NCBI GenBank assembly: GCA_047495785.1
Contig: JBLDXI010000025.1
Span: 2,170,001-2,234,000, forward strand
Direction: 5' to 3'
Source of the DNA: Lepidodermella squamata
Lineage: Eukaryota > Gastrotricha
Length of the DNA stretch: 64,000 bases
Shown: positions 1 to 10,355 of the stretch, piece after piece
How positions within the stretch are numbered: the stretch's first letter is position 1
Layout of the letters: every line of letters begins with the position of its first letter
The notes under the pieces: generated by a model
The model's input: the letters and a program-made list of their open reading frames with translations, nothing else
What the model was told of the DNA's origin: nothing
Databases searched by the model: none
Program-made: the position numbers and the translations under genes

Positions 1-108
1 GTCGAAAGAGCCATATCTGTCATGCAGCAAGCAGCAGCGTACAGGCCGGTATTGTTCAAAAAAGCAGAGGAGCACCCAATTTCCTGGGTTCACAACTTCG
101 ATTCGTAA
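1..108 (+). CDS. 3' end of nuclear receptor NR1 (partial)
   Basis: This is the last coding piece of a nuclear-receptor gene whose rest lies before the window. The frame is open from base 1 and ends with TAA at 106-108, giving 35 residues. It aligns without gaps to the final exon of NR2, NR3 and NR6 further on, sharing the pattern V-[DE]-R-A-x-x-x-M-x-Q-x-x-A-Y-x-P and then F-x-K-A near the C terminus of the ligand-binding domain. A possible AATAAA signal lies at 293-298. The assignment depends on similarity to the complete paralogs, not on a zinc finger visible here. Confidence 0.8.
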   Translation, partial: VERAISVMQQAAAYRPVLFKKAEEHPISWVHNFDS

Positions 109-2218
109 TTTAAGAATCGCTGTAATTTGCTGTTTTGCTACTTGTTACTGAAATAATACATATCTCTGTTTGCTTATCCCGATAGTGAATGGGATCGCTT
201 ATTATTTTCTGACCAATTAGTTTTGAATCTCTCAGAGCAGTGGCTGAATGTTAGCCTTTCGTCCAGTGAACGCATTCTCATTCTGATTTTTCAATAAACT
301 CTCATTGAGTCAATATGATTGTTATCATGAAAGGTTCTTCCCAGTCAAGGTGATACAAAGAATTCTTTAGATAGGATCTTGATCGGAATCACCTTCATCA
401 AAGATCAAAGCAGATTAAGACGAACTTATTGCTTCGAGTAGGCATATTATCAATTGGATTCATTAAACAATTGGCAACTTCTATACACTGCTACTAATTC
501 ATTCTGGCAGTGCTCTCGCTCGAGAACGTACGAGCGCCTGCTCTTGTAAAGAGCGTAAAATCGATGTTGGATACTGTAATTACGGCATGAAAATACGTCG
601 CAGGGAATTTGTTTCACTTTCTCTTTTGCAAGGTTATGACCCCGTATGCGTATGACTTGGACTTCTATCCAAATGGGGATAGAAGCTTGGGAGAAGATTG
701 GATTTTGGATGATAATATGGATGTTCAGAAGTCGTGTTGTTGCCAAAGCGATGTTGTAAATTCTAAGTCACGATATCATTCACTGATTTTCACTCGCCAC
801 ATGCATGCAAGCTCGTTGAATCTTTTGCATATTCATATTACTACTCTGGATTTTGGATATGTTTTTTTCTTGAGGTTGAGGTGAAAGCATTAACAGCGAA
901 ACGGCACACTCCGGTATAACTCTATGCTTGAGTCCACGTGCTTGCTGGGCTTTTGTATTCTCGGCACTAGATGTGCATTCTAGTCGACATTACGCGTTTT
1001 AGAAGCCTCATAACGGTGCCCTAATTCGCACCTCATTCAACGAGAAATCTCGGAAATGTTTATTTTTCGCTTACTATCTTCCTTAAAACAAATCATACGA
1101 CTGGTCTGAAGCATTCCTTGGTGAAAAGGTTGCCCAATTTCAATTCACCTCCAATTTAACCTCTGTTACGTTCGGGGTACTGTAAATCATGAGACGTAGT
1201 GGCTCGACGGGCTCGAAGCCTAACCACAGGGGGGACCCTTATTTTTTTTCCCTGGCCCCAGCGGAAACTTGAGCGATATAAGGGAGACCCTTACCTATAT
1301 CCCCTTTCGGCAAAATGTCCATCTTCTACACTGAAATTGAAGAAAATATCAAGGTGTTAATTTTGAAGAGATCTGACTACACACATGTGGTTCTTTGCAT
1401 TCTGGCTACTTATCGCCAAGAAATCGACGGTTGAAATTTTAAATTTTTCGATTTTTGTCCTCCAAGAAATTGATGAATCAGCAGACTATCTGGCGCCCAT
1501 GGCTTTACACCCCTTTTCTCGTGAGTAGACATTCTATACTGATATTATGTCCATGGCAAATTCACATTTTGCACATTTTGCACCCGTTACCCATGTGCTT
1601 ACTCGCATGGCGCTCTTTTTTATTTCATAATTCGGCGATCGTAATTGATTATAAATAGATTGTTAAACCATTTGAAGCTAATATGACTTGATTATCAAAG
1701 TGAGGCGTATCTAAAAGGCAAAATATTAAGAAATGGTGATACATGGCGTCGGAGATTGAGCAATGGGGTAATTTTTAATGAAGGACACCCGGAGTGGGTT
1801 GATATGGTGTGCTTCATTGCGCAATTTTTAGTAATTCAATAATGCATTTCTGAAATAGCTCTGAGCCTGCGAGCTCGATCGATAATTACCCTACTTTGGT
1901 TTCGGCAAGTATTACAGCGCAATTCTAAATAGAGTATTCTCTATGAATTCCGTGGTCCGAGAAAGTTATCTTGCGGAAAATGGGTAACGGTGAGTAAGAA
2001 GCTGTAGTGGTAACAAATGCGCTATTATTTAGAAACGATTTTAATGTTTTCAGTCGTTGTTTGATAGTGACCTTTTTATCCGACACAATAATAGTTTTGC
2101 CTACAAGCCACCTTTACTCGTTTTCCGGGCGTCCTTTCCTCATATTTAATTTGACCATTAAATACTTGTTTAATGATCATTATTTTAGCAATTTTACTAG
2201 GAACTGACGGAGATAAGC
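109..2218. other. intergenic, no gene seen
   Basis: Between the end of NR1 and the start of NR2 I see only short unsupported reading frames with no family signature, an AATAAA at 293-298, and a G/C-tract-rich patch at about 1190-1320. No RNA gene or mobile element was recognised. Confidence 0.5.
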
Positions 2219-3843
2219 ATGGAAGTCAACCTGGGTCGTGTTTTATGTAGGGTAAATTGCCTTGATTTCAAACAAAATTTCTTTTAATATCTGTCAATTC
2301 CATCCAGATTTGCGGCAAAGCTGTTACAAAAAGGAGGGATTATTTCCCAAATCAATGCGCGGCGTGTGAGGTAAAGCTGGCGAAAACTGATTAAAAAAGG
2401 GAGCATTACAGTGACATCTCTAGAAATTCTTTGGTCGGCAAGCTCTGAGACGTTCTGAAATCCATTGTGTCACTGGCAGGAATGATTGCAAAATCGTCCC
2501 GGGAAAAACTCGCAGATGCTGCACGCGTTGCCGCCTCGAAAAGTGTTTCGCTTATCGTCAAGGTAAAATATTACTGATATGGAATGACCTATGGGCTTCT
2601 GAATTTGCGTTCCTATTCTGTATATTCGTTATGCGAAGAGGGTATTTTTCCGCCCGAATTTTCGCGTCATCCCTGTGGTTTTTCCTGAGTTTTAGCCTTT
2701 ATCCAAGGCCTCTTGAACTGTAGGATACAATAGCGCCCATTCTTTTCGTACACTCTTAACGCTGTTCGTTTAATTGAAATTTCCTCAGATAAGAGACGTC
2801 GGTCGACTGATGCCTCCGGCCAGAGAGTAAGCAGCGATAGCGATGCTTCTAACGATTATGAGACGACATCTCTCAAAATTGCTGCCGTTGGCTGGAATTC
2901 AACGATACCAAGAACCCCCGATCTTAACCACCTGGCACTGGCGGAAAAAGCTACTAAATACTCAACGATTGGGCTCACCTTTCTGCATGACTTGAATTCG
3001 GTAATTTAAATCTTTGTTATTCGATTTCAGAGCTCATTCATTGCCCAATTTAGCTGCCACTGCGACGTCGAAACGTCCCTTATGATGACATCACTCAGCT
3101 AGTATCAGAATTCACCACCGGTCAAATCAGGATCTACAACGAAGCGAGCACCAGCTTTGCTAATTACATGAAAGGTATTAAGATACTGTTGCCGATTCTT
3201 GTTCATTCTGATGTCCTTGCAGAAGCTTTTGGAATTTCTCGTCGCGATTTAGCGGAAGCTGTCGCGACAGGGTGGTCTTCAACTGTGCTAGGCTTCACAT
3301 CGCAACCCGGCAACGCAAATCCAATGCCAGTTAACGAAGCTCTCTTGCCCCAATTTCTCGCCGTTTTCCCTGAGTTCGAGGTAAAAGCCTTCCCACGCCC
3401 CAGTAACACAAGAACTCGTGAAAAGCGGTACGAATCGAAATTGTTCTATTCCATATATTTTCAGCTTGTCGTGATGTGGGGTAAGGAGCTATCACATGTG
3501 TTGAACGGTTGGCGGCCAACAATGCCTGAGCACGCTTTATTCCTCTGCTACCTATTTTTCAGTGGTAGGCGTCTACATCTTTGTTAATTTGTGGTAATTT
3601 GTGATAATTTTCTTATGCGCAGGATCTTCGACTCCGGCATTGATTCGACTCTCAAACATCTTGCGAACATGTTTGGCAATGCATTACGCTGCTGCAAGGC
3701 GTGGATGTCCAACGCAGGACAAGAACCACGTCGATAGAGCAACTGCTGTTATGAAGCAAACCACAGCGTATAGGCCGATCTTTTTGAAAAAAGCCGACGC
3801 CCACCCAACTTCCTGGGTACGGACCGTCAAGCCATCATTATAG
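2219..3843 (+). CDS. Nuclear receptor-like protein NR2
   Basis: Eight exons: 2219-2251, 2308-2370, 2424-2562, 2789-3000, 3054-3174, 3223-3380, 3465-3564, 3623-3843; 348 aa. All junctions are GT..AG and keep frame. Residues about 10-65 form a two-finger DNA-binding domain: C-x2-C-x14-C-x2-C, then KFF, then C-x6-C-x10-C-x2-C-x4-C ending CRLEKC, the hallmark of nuclear receptors. A variable linker (about 80-125) leads to a helical ligand-binding-type domain; a MPEHALFLCYLFFS stretch resembles the helix 7/8 region. The family acts as ligand-dependent nuclear transcription factors; the ligand cannot be inferred. Start: ATG at 2219 gives the first finger cysteine at residue 10. AATAAA at 3967-3972, directly abutting a transposon. 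Same exon phases as NR3-NR6, so all arose by duplication. Confidence 0.85.
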
Positions 3844-3972
3844 CCACTGCGATCGAATGAGCATTACCTTTGTATGGTGTGGCAGTGCGAGCGAATTTTG
3901 CGTTTCTAATAGTCCATTTGTGGCAATGTTTTCACTCAATAATTCATGACGAAAGGCAGGGAAATCAATAAA

Positions 3973-4413
3973 CAGTAGTTTTGCGTTAAGCCAGACACTA
4001 CCCGCGCCAGACGATTATTGTAAGCCGGACATGCCGGTATGAGAAAAGCTTCAACTATTTGAAATTCGAGTCGAGGCATTGTCGGGTAAGGACTCCTCAT
4101 AGTCAGGGTCGCTACTCTCTTCAGATGTCGATAAGGTGGGCGACAACTCGCACTTGGGCATGGCTAATTTCTTAGAATTTCTCAACAGCTCAAACAGATC
4201 TTCTAGAGAAACACTATCAGTAAATAGCACAAATAAGTAAACCCGTGGTAACATTTCTAGCTGATTCGGCTCACAGCTGTTCCTTTTTATTGTTAGGCGG
4301 GTTTTTTCTAGAAAATTGTATAAGCCGGACATTTTGATGTTTAATTCACTTAAAATCTGTCCGTTATAACACATGCCAAGCTAAATGGCGTCTGGCTTAA
4401 CGCAAAACTACTG
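3973..4413. mobile_element. pogo/Tc1-like small DNA transposon
   Basis: The ends are perfect 24-bp inverted repeats (3973-3996 and 4390-4413) beginning CAGT, the usual start of pogo/Tigger ends. The right flank is TA; the left is AA, so a TA target duplication is present with one change at most. A GCCGGAC motif recurs inside. A 107-codon minus-strand frame (4051-4374) could be a leftover of transposase but shows no DDE motif I can identify, so the element is non-autonomous. It sits directly after the NR2 poly(A) signal. Confidence 0.75.
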
Positions 4414-4852
4414 TAGCTTATTTACCGTACTACATACCAGAAAATGATGGCTTCCTCAAATAAATAAATCATTTGGAGCAGTAAGGGATTGTTGGTCTTA
4501 AACGCTTGACAGTTCTGAGAGTCGAAGCAGGCATGGGCGGCAATATCGTCAAGCCTAATAAACTCCTATAAACTATACAAGTAGACATCGGACACCTTTC
4601 CTTTTTCTCCTTCTTCGTGATGACGCTGTGCGAGTGAAGGAACATCATTTTTGTTTTCATGTCAAGTAGAACTGCAATCAACACTACGTGCATCCTCTCA
4701 CGGCGTCGTTTTTCTCACTTCTCTCTCAATGAAACATGGGCGCGTGCTTTAACAAAAAACCGATAAATCAATTCAGCTCATTTATCATCTTCCACGCTTG
4801 ACAGCTTCACGTTCCAAATCAAAATTCAGCTAAAACAATTTAGAGCGCTATT
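4414..4852. other. intergenic, NR3 upstream region
   Basis: No gene is supported here. The part at 4740-4772 contains the A-rich box shared with the upstream regions of NR4 and NR5. Confidence 0.5.
4740..4772 (+). promoter_or_regulatory. conserved upstream box of NR3
   Basis: A GC(G/A)CGTGCT segment followed by an A-tract and ATAAATCA lies about 80-115 bp before the NR3 ATG. Similar blocks are at 10231-10270 before NR4 and 14551-14588 before NR5. The AATCAATA-type core resembles sites of ONECUT/homeodomain factors (established consensus), but function is inference. Confidence 0.4.
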
Positions 4853-6627
4853 ATGGACCACAGCAGCAACTGGCTTGAGCGGAAGCAGAGAGATACAATC
4901 TACTGCAATGTTACAACTTTACATGATTTTACATGACATTTCTATTCCATTTCTTTCACAGATCTGTGGCAAAGTTGTCCCACCGAGAACGAAATACCAC
5001 CCGCGGCAGTGTAGCGCTTGCCAGGTTAATTACGACGCAACCCTGTCATATTATCTTCCACTATTTATTTAGAAATTTTTCGCTCGCCAATCCGATCGAA
5101 GATACGAATTTCAGTGTGTTACTGGAAGATTTGACTGCGTAATATCAACGAAAAAAACTCGTGGCTGTTGTACGCGTTGCCGGCTGGAAAAGTGCTTTGC
5201 AGTGCGCGAACGAAAACGTATGCTATTTTTCGTGATTACCCCTGAAAGAAACAATGAAATTGCCCAGTATTTGCCGCGTCTTCTACAACTGATTCTAGGT
5301 TGGACCAAGATGATTCGGCTCTATATGTCAACCCTGATGGAGAACATTCGGCAACTTCAAAAATTGCTTCCGATAGCTGGAATTCAATGATACCAAGCAG
5401 TCCCGATCTAATCCAATTCAGTGCGGCAGAGAGAGCCACGAAAAACTCAATTATTGGGCTCACAGTCCTACATGACATGTATTCGGTAATTTATCGTTAC
5501 TTCCCTTGTTCGTATCTAACAATTTTTACCGACCAAATTTAGTTCCCGTTGCTAAGAAGGAACGATCCTTACGATGACGTTACCAAGTTGGCATCAGAAT
5601 TTTCCAACCATCACATTGGGATGTTCAACAAAGCAAGCTCAAGATTTGCACAGTACATGAAAGGTACATTTATTACCAGGCTGCTGATCATAAATGACGT
5701 CTGCTTTATTCTTGCAGAAGCTTTCGCCCTGCCTGATGGCGTGTTAGCAGAAACAGTTGCGATAGGATGGCCTTTAGTCGCACTTGCTTTCCCATGTCTA
5801 CCTGGCGATGAAAACCTAATGTGCATCAGCAAAGCTATCATGCCACAATTTCTGTCTATTTTTCCCGAGTTCGAGGTAAACCTTCTGCCCTTCATTTCAA
5901 TTATTCGTTGGATATGCACGTTTTGATAATTAATTACTTATCTTCCGAAGTATTGTAGCTAATGGGATCCTCGGAGCGGGGGTACCTTTGTGTAGTTTTG
6001 GTCCAGTTCGGACCAAAGTATAGGTAACTTGTGGGATTTTCGGGTATTTAATCTCGACCCCTCGAGGTAACTCTCGAGATATGGTACCCTCTATAAAATC
6101 GATCACCAAAATCGGATCATGAATCGGATCGGATGCCTGAATCCTGAATAAAGGCCCAGTTTTTTCTTGGTTTTCGGATTTCGAAAATATATCAGCCTGG
6201 ACTAGTATCTCAGCATGATTTTAAGGTTTAAGGTATCTGCCCTTTTTGCAGCCTGTCATTATTTGGGCGAAGCAGCTTTCACAAGTCTTCAGCGAATGGA
6301 AACCGACAATGCCGGAATTTGCTCTGTTCCTTTGCTACCTGTTTTTTAGTGGTAAGCGCTAAGCCGTAGTGATTCATTGTATGTAACCGCGATTTTTTTC
6401 CCAACTCAGCATCTAAGAATCCGGCATTGCTTCGACGATCAGATTTATTGCAGAAATCGCTCATCATAAATTACGCTTCTCTAAGAAGAGGCTGTCACTG
6501 GCCGGACGAGAATCACGTCGAAAGGGCAATTGCTATAATGGAGCAAGCTGCAGCGTATTGGCCGACATTTTTGAAAAAAGCGGAGGCTCGCTCAAGTCCC
6601 TGGTTGCGAACCATGGATTTAACATGA
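4853..6627 (+). CDS. Nuclear receptor-like protein NR3
   Basis: Exons 4853-4909, 4962-5024, 5073-5217, 5268-5485, 5543-5663, 5718-5875, 6252-6351, 6410-6627; 359 aa. The DNA-binding domain spans about residues 18-82: YCN-I-C first finger with x14 spacing, CSACQ P-box position, KFFARQ, second finger ending CCTRCRLEKC. Linker about 90-140, ligand-binding-type domain to the C terminus. First introns are 52, 48 and 50 bp; intron 6 (5876-6251) is much longer and holds only short inverted motifs. Exon 4 begins after the AG at 5266-5267: a later AG at 5297-5298 breaks phase. AATAAA at 6707-6712. Closest in sequence to NR2 and NR6. A nuclear transcription factor by family; target genes and ligand unknown. 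Confidence 0.85.
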
Positions 6628-7183
6628 ATCTTAACCACGTTTTAAGCTGCGGGCTAGTTCGATGATTGATGATGCCGGCTAGTTCATTACTACATGCTTA
6701 AAACAAAATAAAATGTTTTCGATGGTAATAAGGAATAAGGTGCACAATATTTTTCGATTATGAACCACTGAACCATTCTTCGAGGTTTTATTGATTTTTT
6801 TGCGGCACAAAAACAAAACTGATACATCATTTTAATAGTGATCGTAAAAAAAAAATTTCAAAGTGGCGACGGGGCCCATGATTCGTTGATTTGGTATAGC
6901 AACGAAGTCGATTTTCACACTTGAGCTTGCTGAAACGAATTTCACACTATCGAACCCAATGAGGTTACCGAAATTAGGGCATTCGGTTCCCTAATTCTCG
7001 TGGCTGGCGAAGTATTAGGAAAAACGCAAAAAAGCCGACTTGTAGATTGTAGATTGTACGGTAAAACTTTATAATCATTTTTTCTTTTTATTTGTGGAAG
7101 ATTCTACGCTAGAATTTGAATTGGGTTATCAATTATTTACATTACATTCAGGGCGAAAATGTAATAGCTCAAATCTCAAATTC
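6628..7183. other. intergenic between convergent NR3 and channel gene
   Basis: Contains the NR3 poly(A) signal (6707-6712) and AT-rich sequence; no gene or repeat family recognised. Confidence 0.5.
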
Positions 7184-8452
7184 TTACAAGGAATACAAGA
7201 CAACTGGGGTAAGAACAGTCACAAGAATGCCAACCACAAACAGAGACATGTCTATATAAAATATCAGTCGATGATTCTTCTTGCTAGCAATCTCCTCTTC
7301 AACATCTCGAGCCATGCTATCCAAGGTTGTATCGGCTGTTGGCGGATATGACGACTTGTAAATAATAAATCGTCCGAAAAATATTTCCGGTCCTTCAAGG
7401 TAGAACAGAACCGCTATTGATTCGACTATGAATGCCGCATTGATGCAAGATAGAACAGCAATACAGATGAGTAGGGCAGAATTTGCAACTTTGGGAACGC
7501 TTGACGTAACCACTGATTGAATGATCCAAAATGCCAGAAGTATTGTTATCAAAAAGGTCGAACGATCAGGCGAATGTGGGAACCATAAGGCGACTATTTG
7601 AAGAATAGCAACGAGCCCACTTGGGATGATGATGGTCTGAATGTGATAACCTGGTCGTCGTCGAGCCGTAAATCGGTAGGTGAGCACAGTTCGGTCATTA
7701 ATGCCGGTTCGTTGGATAACTTCAATCCCAGTCAATGACCATACTGAGCCGTTGATAGATGCATTTTCCTTGCCAATTATCCAACTGACAGAGTTCATAC
7801 CAGTCCCACGCGACAAATCCGGATAAAGTTTGACCTGATGGTCATGAGCAATAGGTGCCCAGATGTAGTCGCATGAGTGCGAGTCGAAAGGGAAGTACTT
7901 GATACCCTCTTCCATTCGACAGTTGGCATAAAAATAGGAAAAAACGAACCAAGAGCAGGTGCTGTTTGGTGCCTTTACGTCCTTCACCGTATTCCATTGT
8001 ATCGAAGTTTGTGATACCTGCCTTATTGAGGTGAACAGGTCAGGGTTTCTTGGATCGTTGAATTGCCAAATGACTGGTTGCCAAACTTGCGTGGCCGGAA
8101 TCAGGTAGTTAATAATGAACGGAGATGTGGTTTTCCCCAATTTCGAGACGTTGTCATCTTGCCAAGTGAGTTTAACTCGACCGAGAAATGTCATTGTCTC
8201 AGTTAAGTCATCGATCCCATCAAATGTTACGACGGAAACCTCAAGCGTCGTCTTAACAGGATACAAGCCATCCGAAGTTGGATTCGGCTGTTCTAAAGTT
8301 GGGTATGTGCTCCAGAAGGCTTTTGCAAGTCTCTGCGTTTCGTTACCAAATCGATAATTGTCTTCATCGGAAGCGAAAATCAGTGACTCCATTAGGATGC
8401 AATAATCCGTTAGGACGGCTGAAAGGATACAGATGACTCGAAGAGTTTTCAT
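7184..8452 (-). CDS. Cys-loop ligand-gated ion channel subunit
   Basis: Uninterrupted 422-aa frame. An N-terminal hydrophobic signal (about 1-27) precedes a ligand-binding ectodomain with W-x-D and a Cys-loop containing FPFD (about 180-196). Four membrane segments follow: M1 beginning after RRRPGYHIQ (about 268-290), M2 (about 298-318), M3 (about 328-352) and a C-terminal M4 (about 398-420), with a short M3-M4 loop. This is the full pentameric-channel subunit layout of nicotinic/GABA-type receptors, acting at the plasma membrane. The arginine-rich pre-M1 and FPFD are nicotinic-like, but there is no vicinal Cys pair in loop C, so an alpha nicotinic subunit is unlikely. Odd: 15 residues lie between the loop cysteines instead of the usual 13, and there are no introns among intron-rich neighbours, suggesting a retrocopy. 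Confidence 0.85.
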   Translation of the reverse strand: MKTLRVICILSAVLTDYCILMESLIFASDEDNYRFGNETQRLAKAFWSTYPTLEQPNPTSDGLYPVKTTLEVSVVTFDGIDDLTETMTFLGRVKLTWQDDNVSKLGKTTSPFIINYLIPATQVWQPVIWQFNDPRNPDLFTSIRQVSQTSIQWNTVKDVKAPNSTCSWFVFSYFYANCRMEEGIKYFPFDSHSCDYIWAPIAHDHQVKLYPDLSRGTGMNSVSWIIGKENASINGSVWSLTGIEVIQRTGINDRTVLTYRFTARRRPGYHIQTIIIPSGLVAILQIVALWFPHSPDRSTFLITILLAFWIIQSVVTSSVPKVANSALLICIAVLSCINAAFIVESIAVLFYLEGPEIFFGRFIIYKSSYPPTADTTLDSMARDVEEEIASKKNHRLIFYIDMSLFVVGILVTVLTPVVLYSL

Positions 8453-8580
8453 GGCTGTTTAAAACAAGTTCAACGAAAAAAAGAGGGCAATGAATTGCAG
8501 AGATTAGTCGTTCGCTCGGTAAGACTCCCTCATTAATCATGTATAAGCTCCGCGGTCCCATATTTACTGCTGTGCAGAAA

Positions 8581-8745
8581 CACCCAATCCAACTTGGATC
8601 TGCAAGCATTGATGATTGATTTTTTAGCCCCAGGGCTTTGAATCGCACAACGAACAATTTAATCTCAGGAATGCATATCTACCTGAACGGAACGCGGTTT
8701 TTGCTCGATAAAGAATTCAATCAGAAATGCGATTGGGGATAATAA
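8581..8745 (+). repeat. segment duplicated downstream of NR4
   Basis: About 165 bp is near-identical, in the same orientation, to 12079-12223. Both copies contain the TTGGATCTGCAAGCATTG and CCCCAGGGCTTTGAAT blocks and both end in a plus-strand AATAAA. At 12 kb this segment is the 3' UTR of NR4, so this copy may be the leftover 3' end of a lost receptor gene. Confidence 0.75.
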
Positions 8746-10230
8746 AGAGAAATTATAGGAAAATCGGCATGCAAAAGCTTGTCCCAAAGTTTTGTACCTG
8801 TTTAAACATTGGCTTTAACCCGGATTTTGTAGGCCCGCGTTCAACACACACTAAAAGCGAGTAATAAATCATGACTTGAAATCACGAAACAAAGGGTCCA
8901 CATGTTTGCACCACTAAAAATGAGGATCCAGTTCCAGCACTGAAGTGCACTATAATAAATTGTTCAGATTCTTTGCGATTTCGGCGTTTTCGTTTTTGAT
9001 CGAGACTGCTGCCCTCCTTGAACCAATATAGGAAGTTTTATTTTAGCTACGTGGTGTCTAAGCTATTTAGAAAAATCATCGATGTTGGACATGTTAGACG
9101 GATATCGGAAAAATCACTGATTTGTTATATCGATACCTAATTGGAATCGAATCGGCGCTATTAGATGAAGTATAATTCATACATTGACCGCTCATAGCGC
9201 AAAATACGCGTAAAAATACGAAGAACTATCGGCTATCGGTTACATTGTGTTTCAAGTAATAAGTAGCACTTTGAACCGCGCGCTGATTGGTCAATTCATT
9301 GTTGCTATGACTCCGAGATGAAACAATTTATTCGTGCAATCCACTAATAAATTGTTTTCTATTTATGCAAAAAATGACCTTGCCACACCCTCTGCACGGT
9401 TTCCATTGACCACGAGCGTAAACCCCATAATAATCGTAGCTATTTACTGCGGCAAAAAACACTTGTTGCAAAAAATTTCATGGATCGCACAACCAAAATG
9501 TTTCATCCGGGATTAGCAAGCCAAAAATGTTGGAAAAATACCTTTTTTTATCGGGATTTTTATCGAGGGTGATAGGTGGAGCTTTTAATTTAAAATTAAG
9601 AATTGTTTGATGAGTGATCGATTGCAAATTTTCACTGCTTGTATAATTCATGCCGATAAAATCGACACTGAGGCGGTCTAGATTCTATCATCGTAAACCG
9701 AAATAACGGGTTTCAAATCACTCAATGCTACTTCTCCCTCGATAGGTCGCTCGGAGGGAAATAATGAGAAAAAATGTGCCCCAATAAAAATTTAATTTTT
9801 TTTTAATTTTTTCAAACATCTAAATTGATGAGAGAGCGTTGGGCTCAAGTTCCTTACAATTTTTCCAGAATTTATTGCAATATTAAACAAATTTCCTGAG
9901 GCGAATGAGCTTTCCGCGTTATAGACTGCGATAACAACGAATAAAAGTTGAAGTTTCGTTGAAACACTATTGCGCAATGAGAGAACAATGCTGGTAATTA
10001 AAAATGCGCATTCAGTGGCGCTGAGACTTTTTGAACACACCCATTCGTTGCATGGGGAGATGTTTTGAGTAGGTACTTCACGGTTAAATCACATTCAAAA
10101 ACAAAAACAGGCACATTTTATAGCTCTTCCTTGATGACCGAGATCGAGAGAACATCTCTTTTTAATTCATACGATCAACTTTTAAGCTTTAGTAAACAAA
10201 TCTATGATGGTGTTATGATTCGATTACAAC

Positions 10231-10270
10231 GGCGCGTGTGCTTTGGAAAAAAAAACAATCAATAAATCAT
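10231..10270 (+). promoter_or_regulatory. conserved upstream box of NR4
   Basis: GGCGCGTGTGCTTT, an A-tract and CAATCAATAAATCA, about 85-125 bp before the NR4 ATG; matches boxes upstream of NR3 and NR5. The whole 10167-10345 stretch is also similar to 14497-14680. Confidence 0.4.
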
Positions 10271-10355
10271 TTACGTTTGTAAAATCAAAGCCGCGCCTTC
10301 CAGCTCAATCTATGTGATATTATAGAATTCAGTAAAATAATTTGATCTTGTACAT

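Larger units (their letters stand above)
8453..10355. other. intergenic, channel and NR4 upstream regions
   Basis: Holds the 8581-8745 repeat listed separately, AT-rich unassigned sequence, and at 10231-10270 the A-rich box shared with NR3 and NR5. No supported gene; frames at 9334-9516, 9792-10040 and 10065-10265 have no family features. Confidence 0.5.

Noticed and set aside
450-884. Overlapping frames on both strands
   Set aside because: No domain, signal peptide or paralog; two strands cannot both be explained and neither has flanking splice or poly(A) support.
5299-5485. NR3 exon 4 starting after TTCTAG at 5298
   Set aside because: This acceptor breaks phase with exon 3; the AG at 5266-5267 keeps frame and gives a linker like that of NR2.
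8364-8657. 97-aa minus frame overlapping the channel start
   Set aside because: It overlaps the signal peptide of the channel in another frame and runs into the repeated 3'-UTR-like segment.
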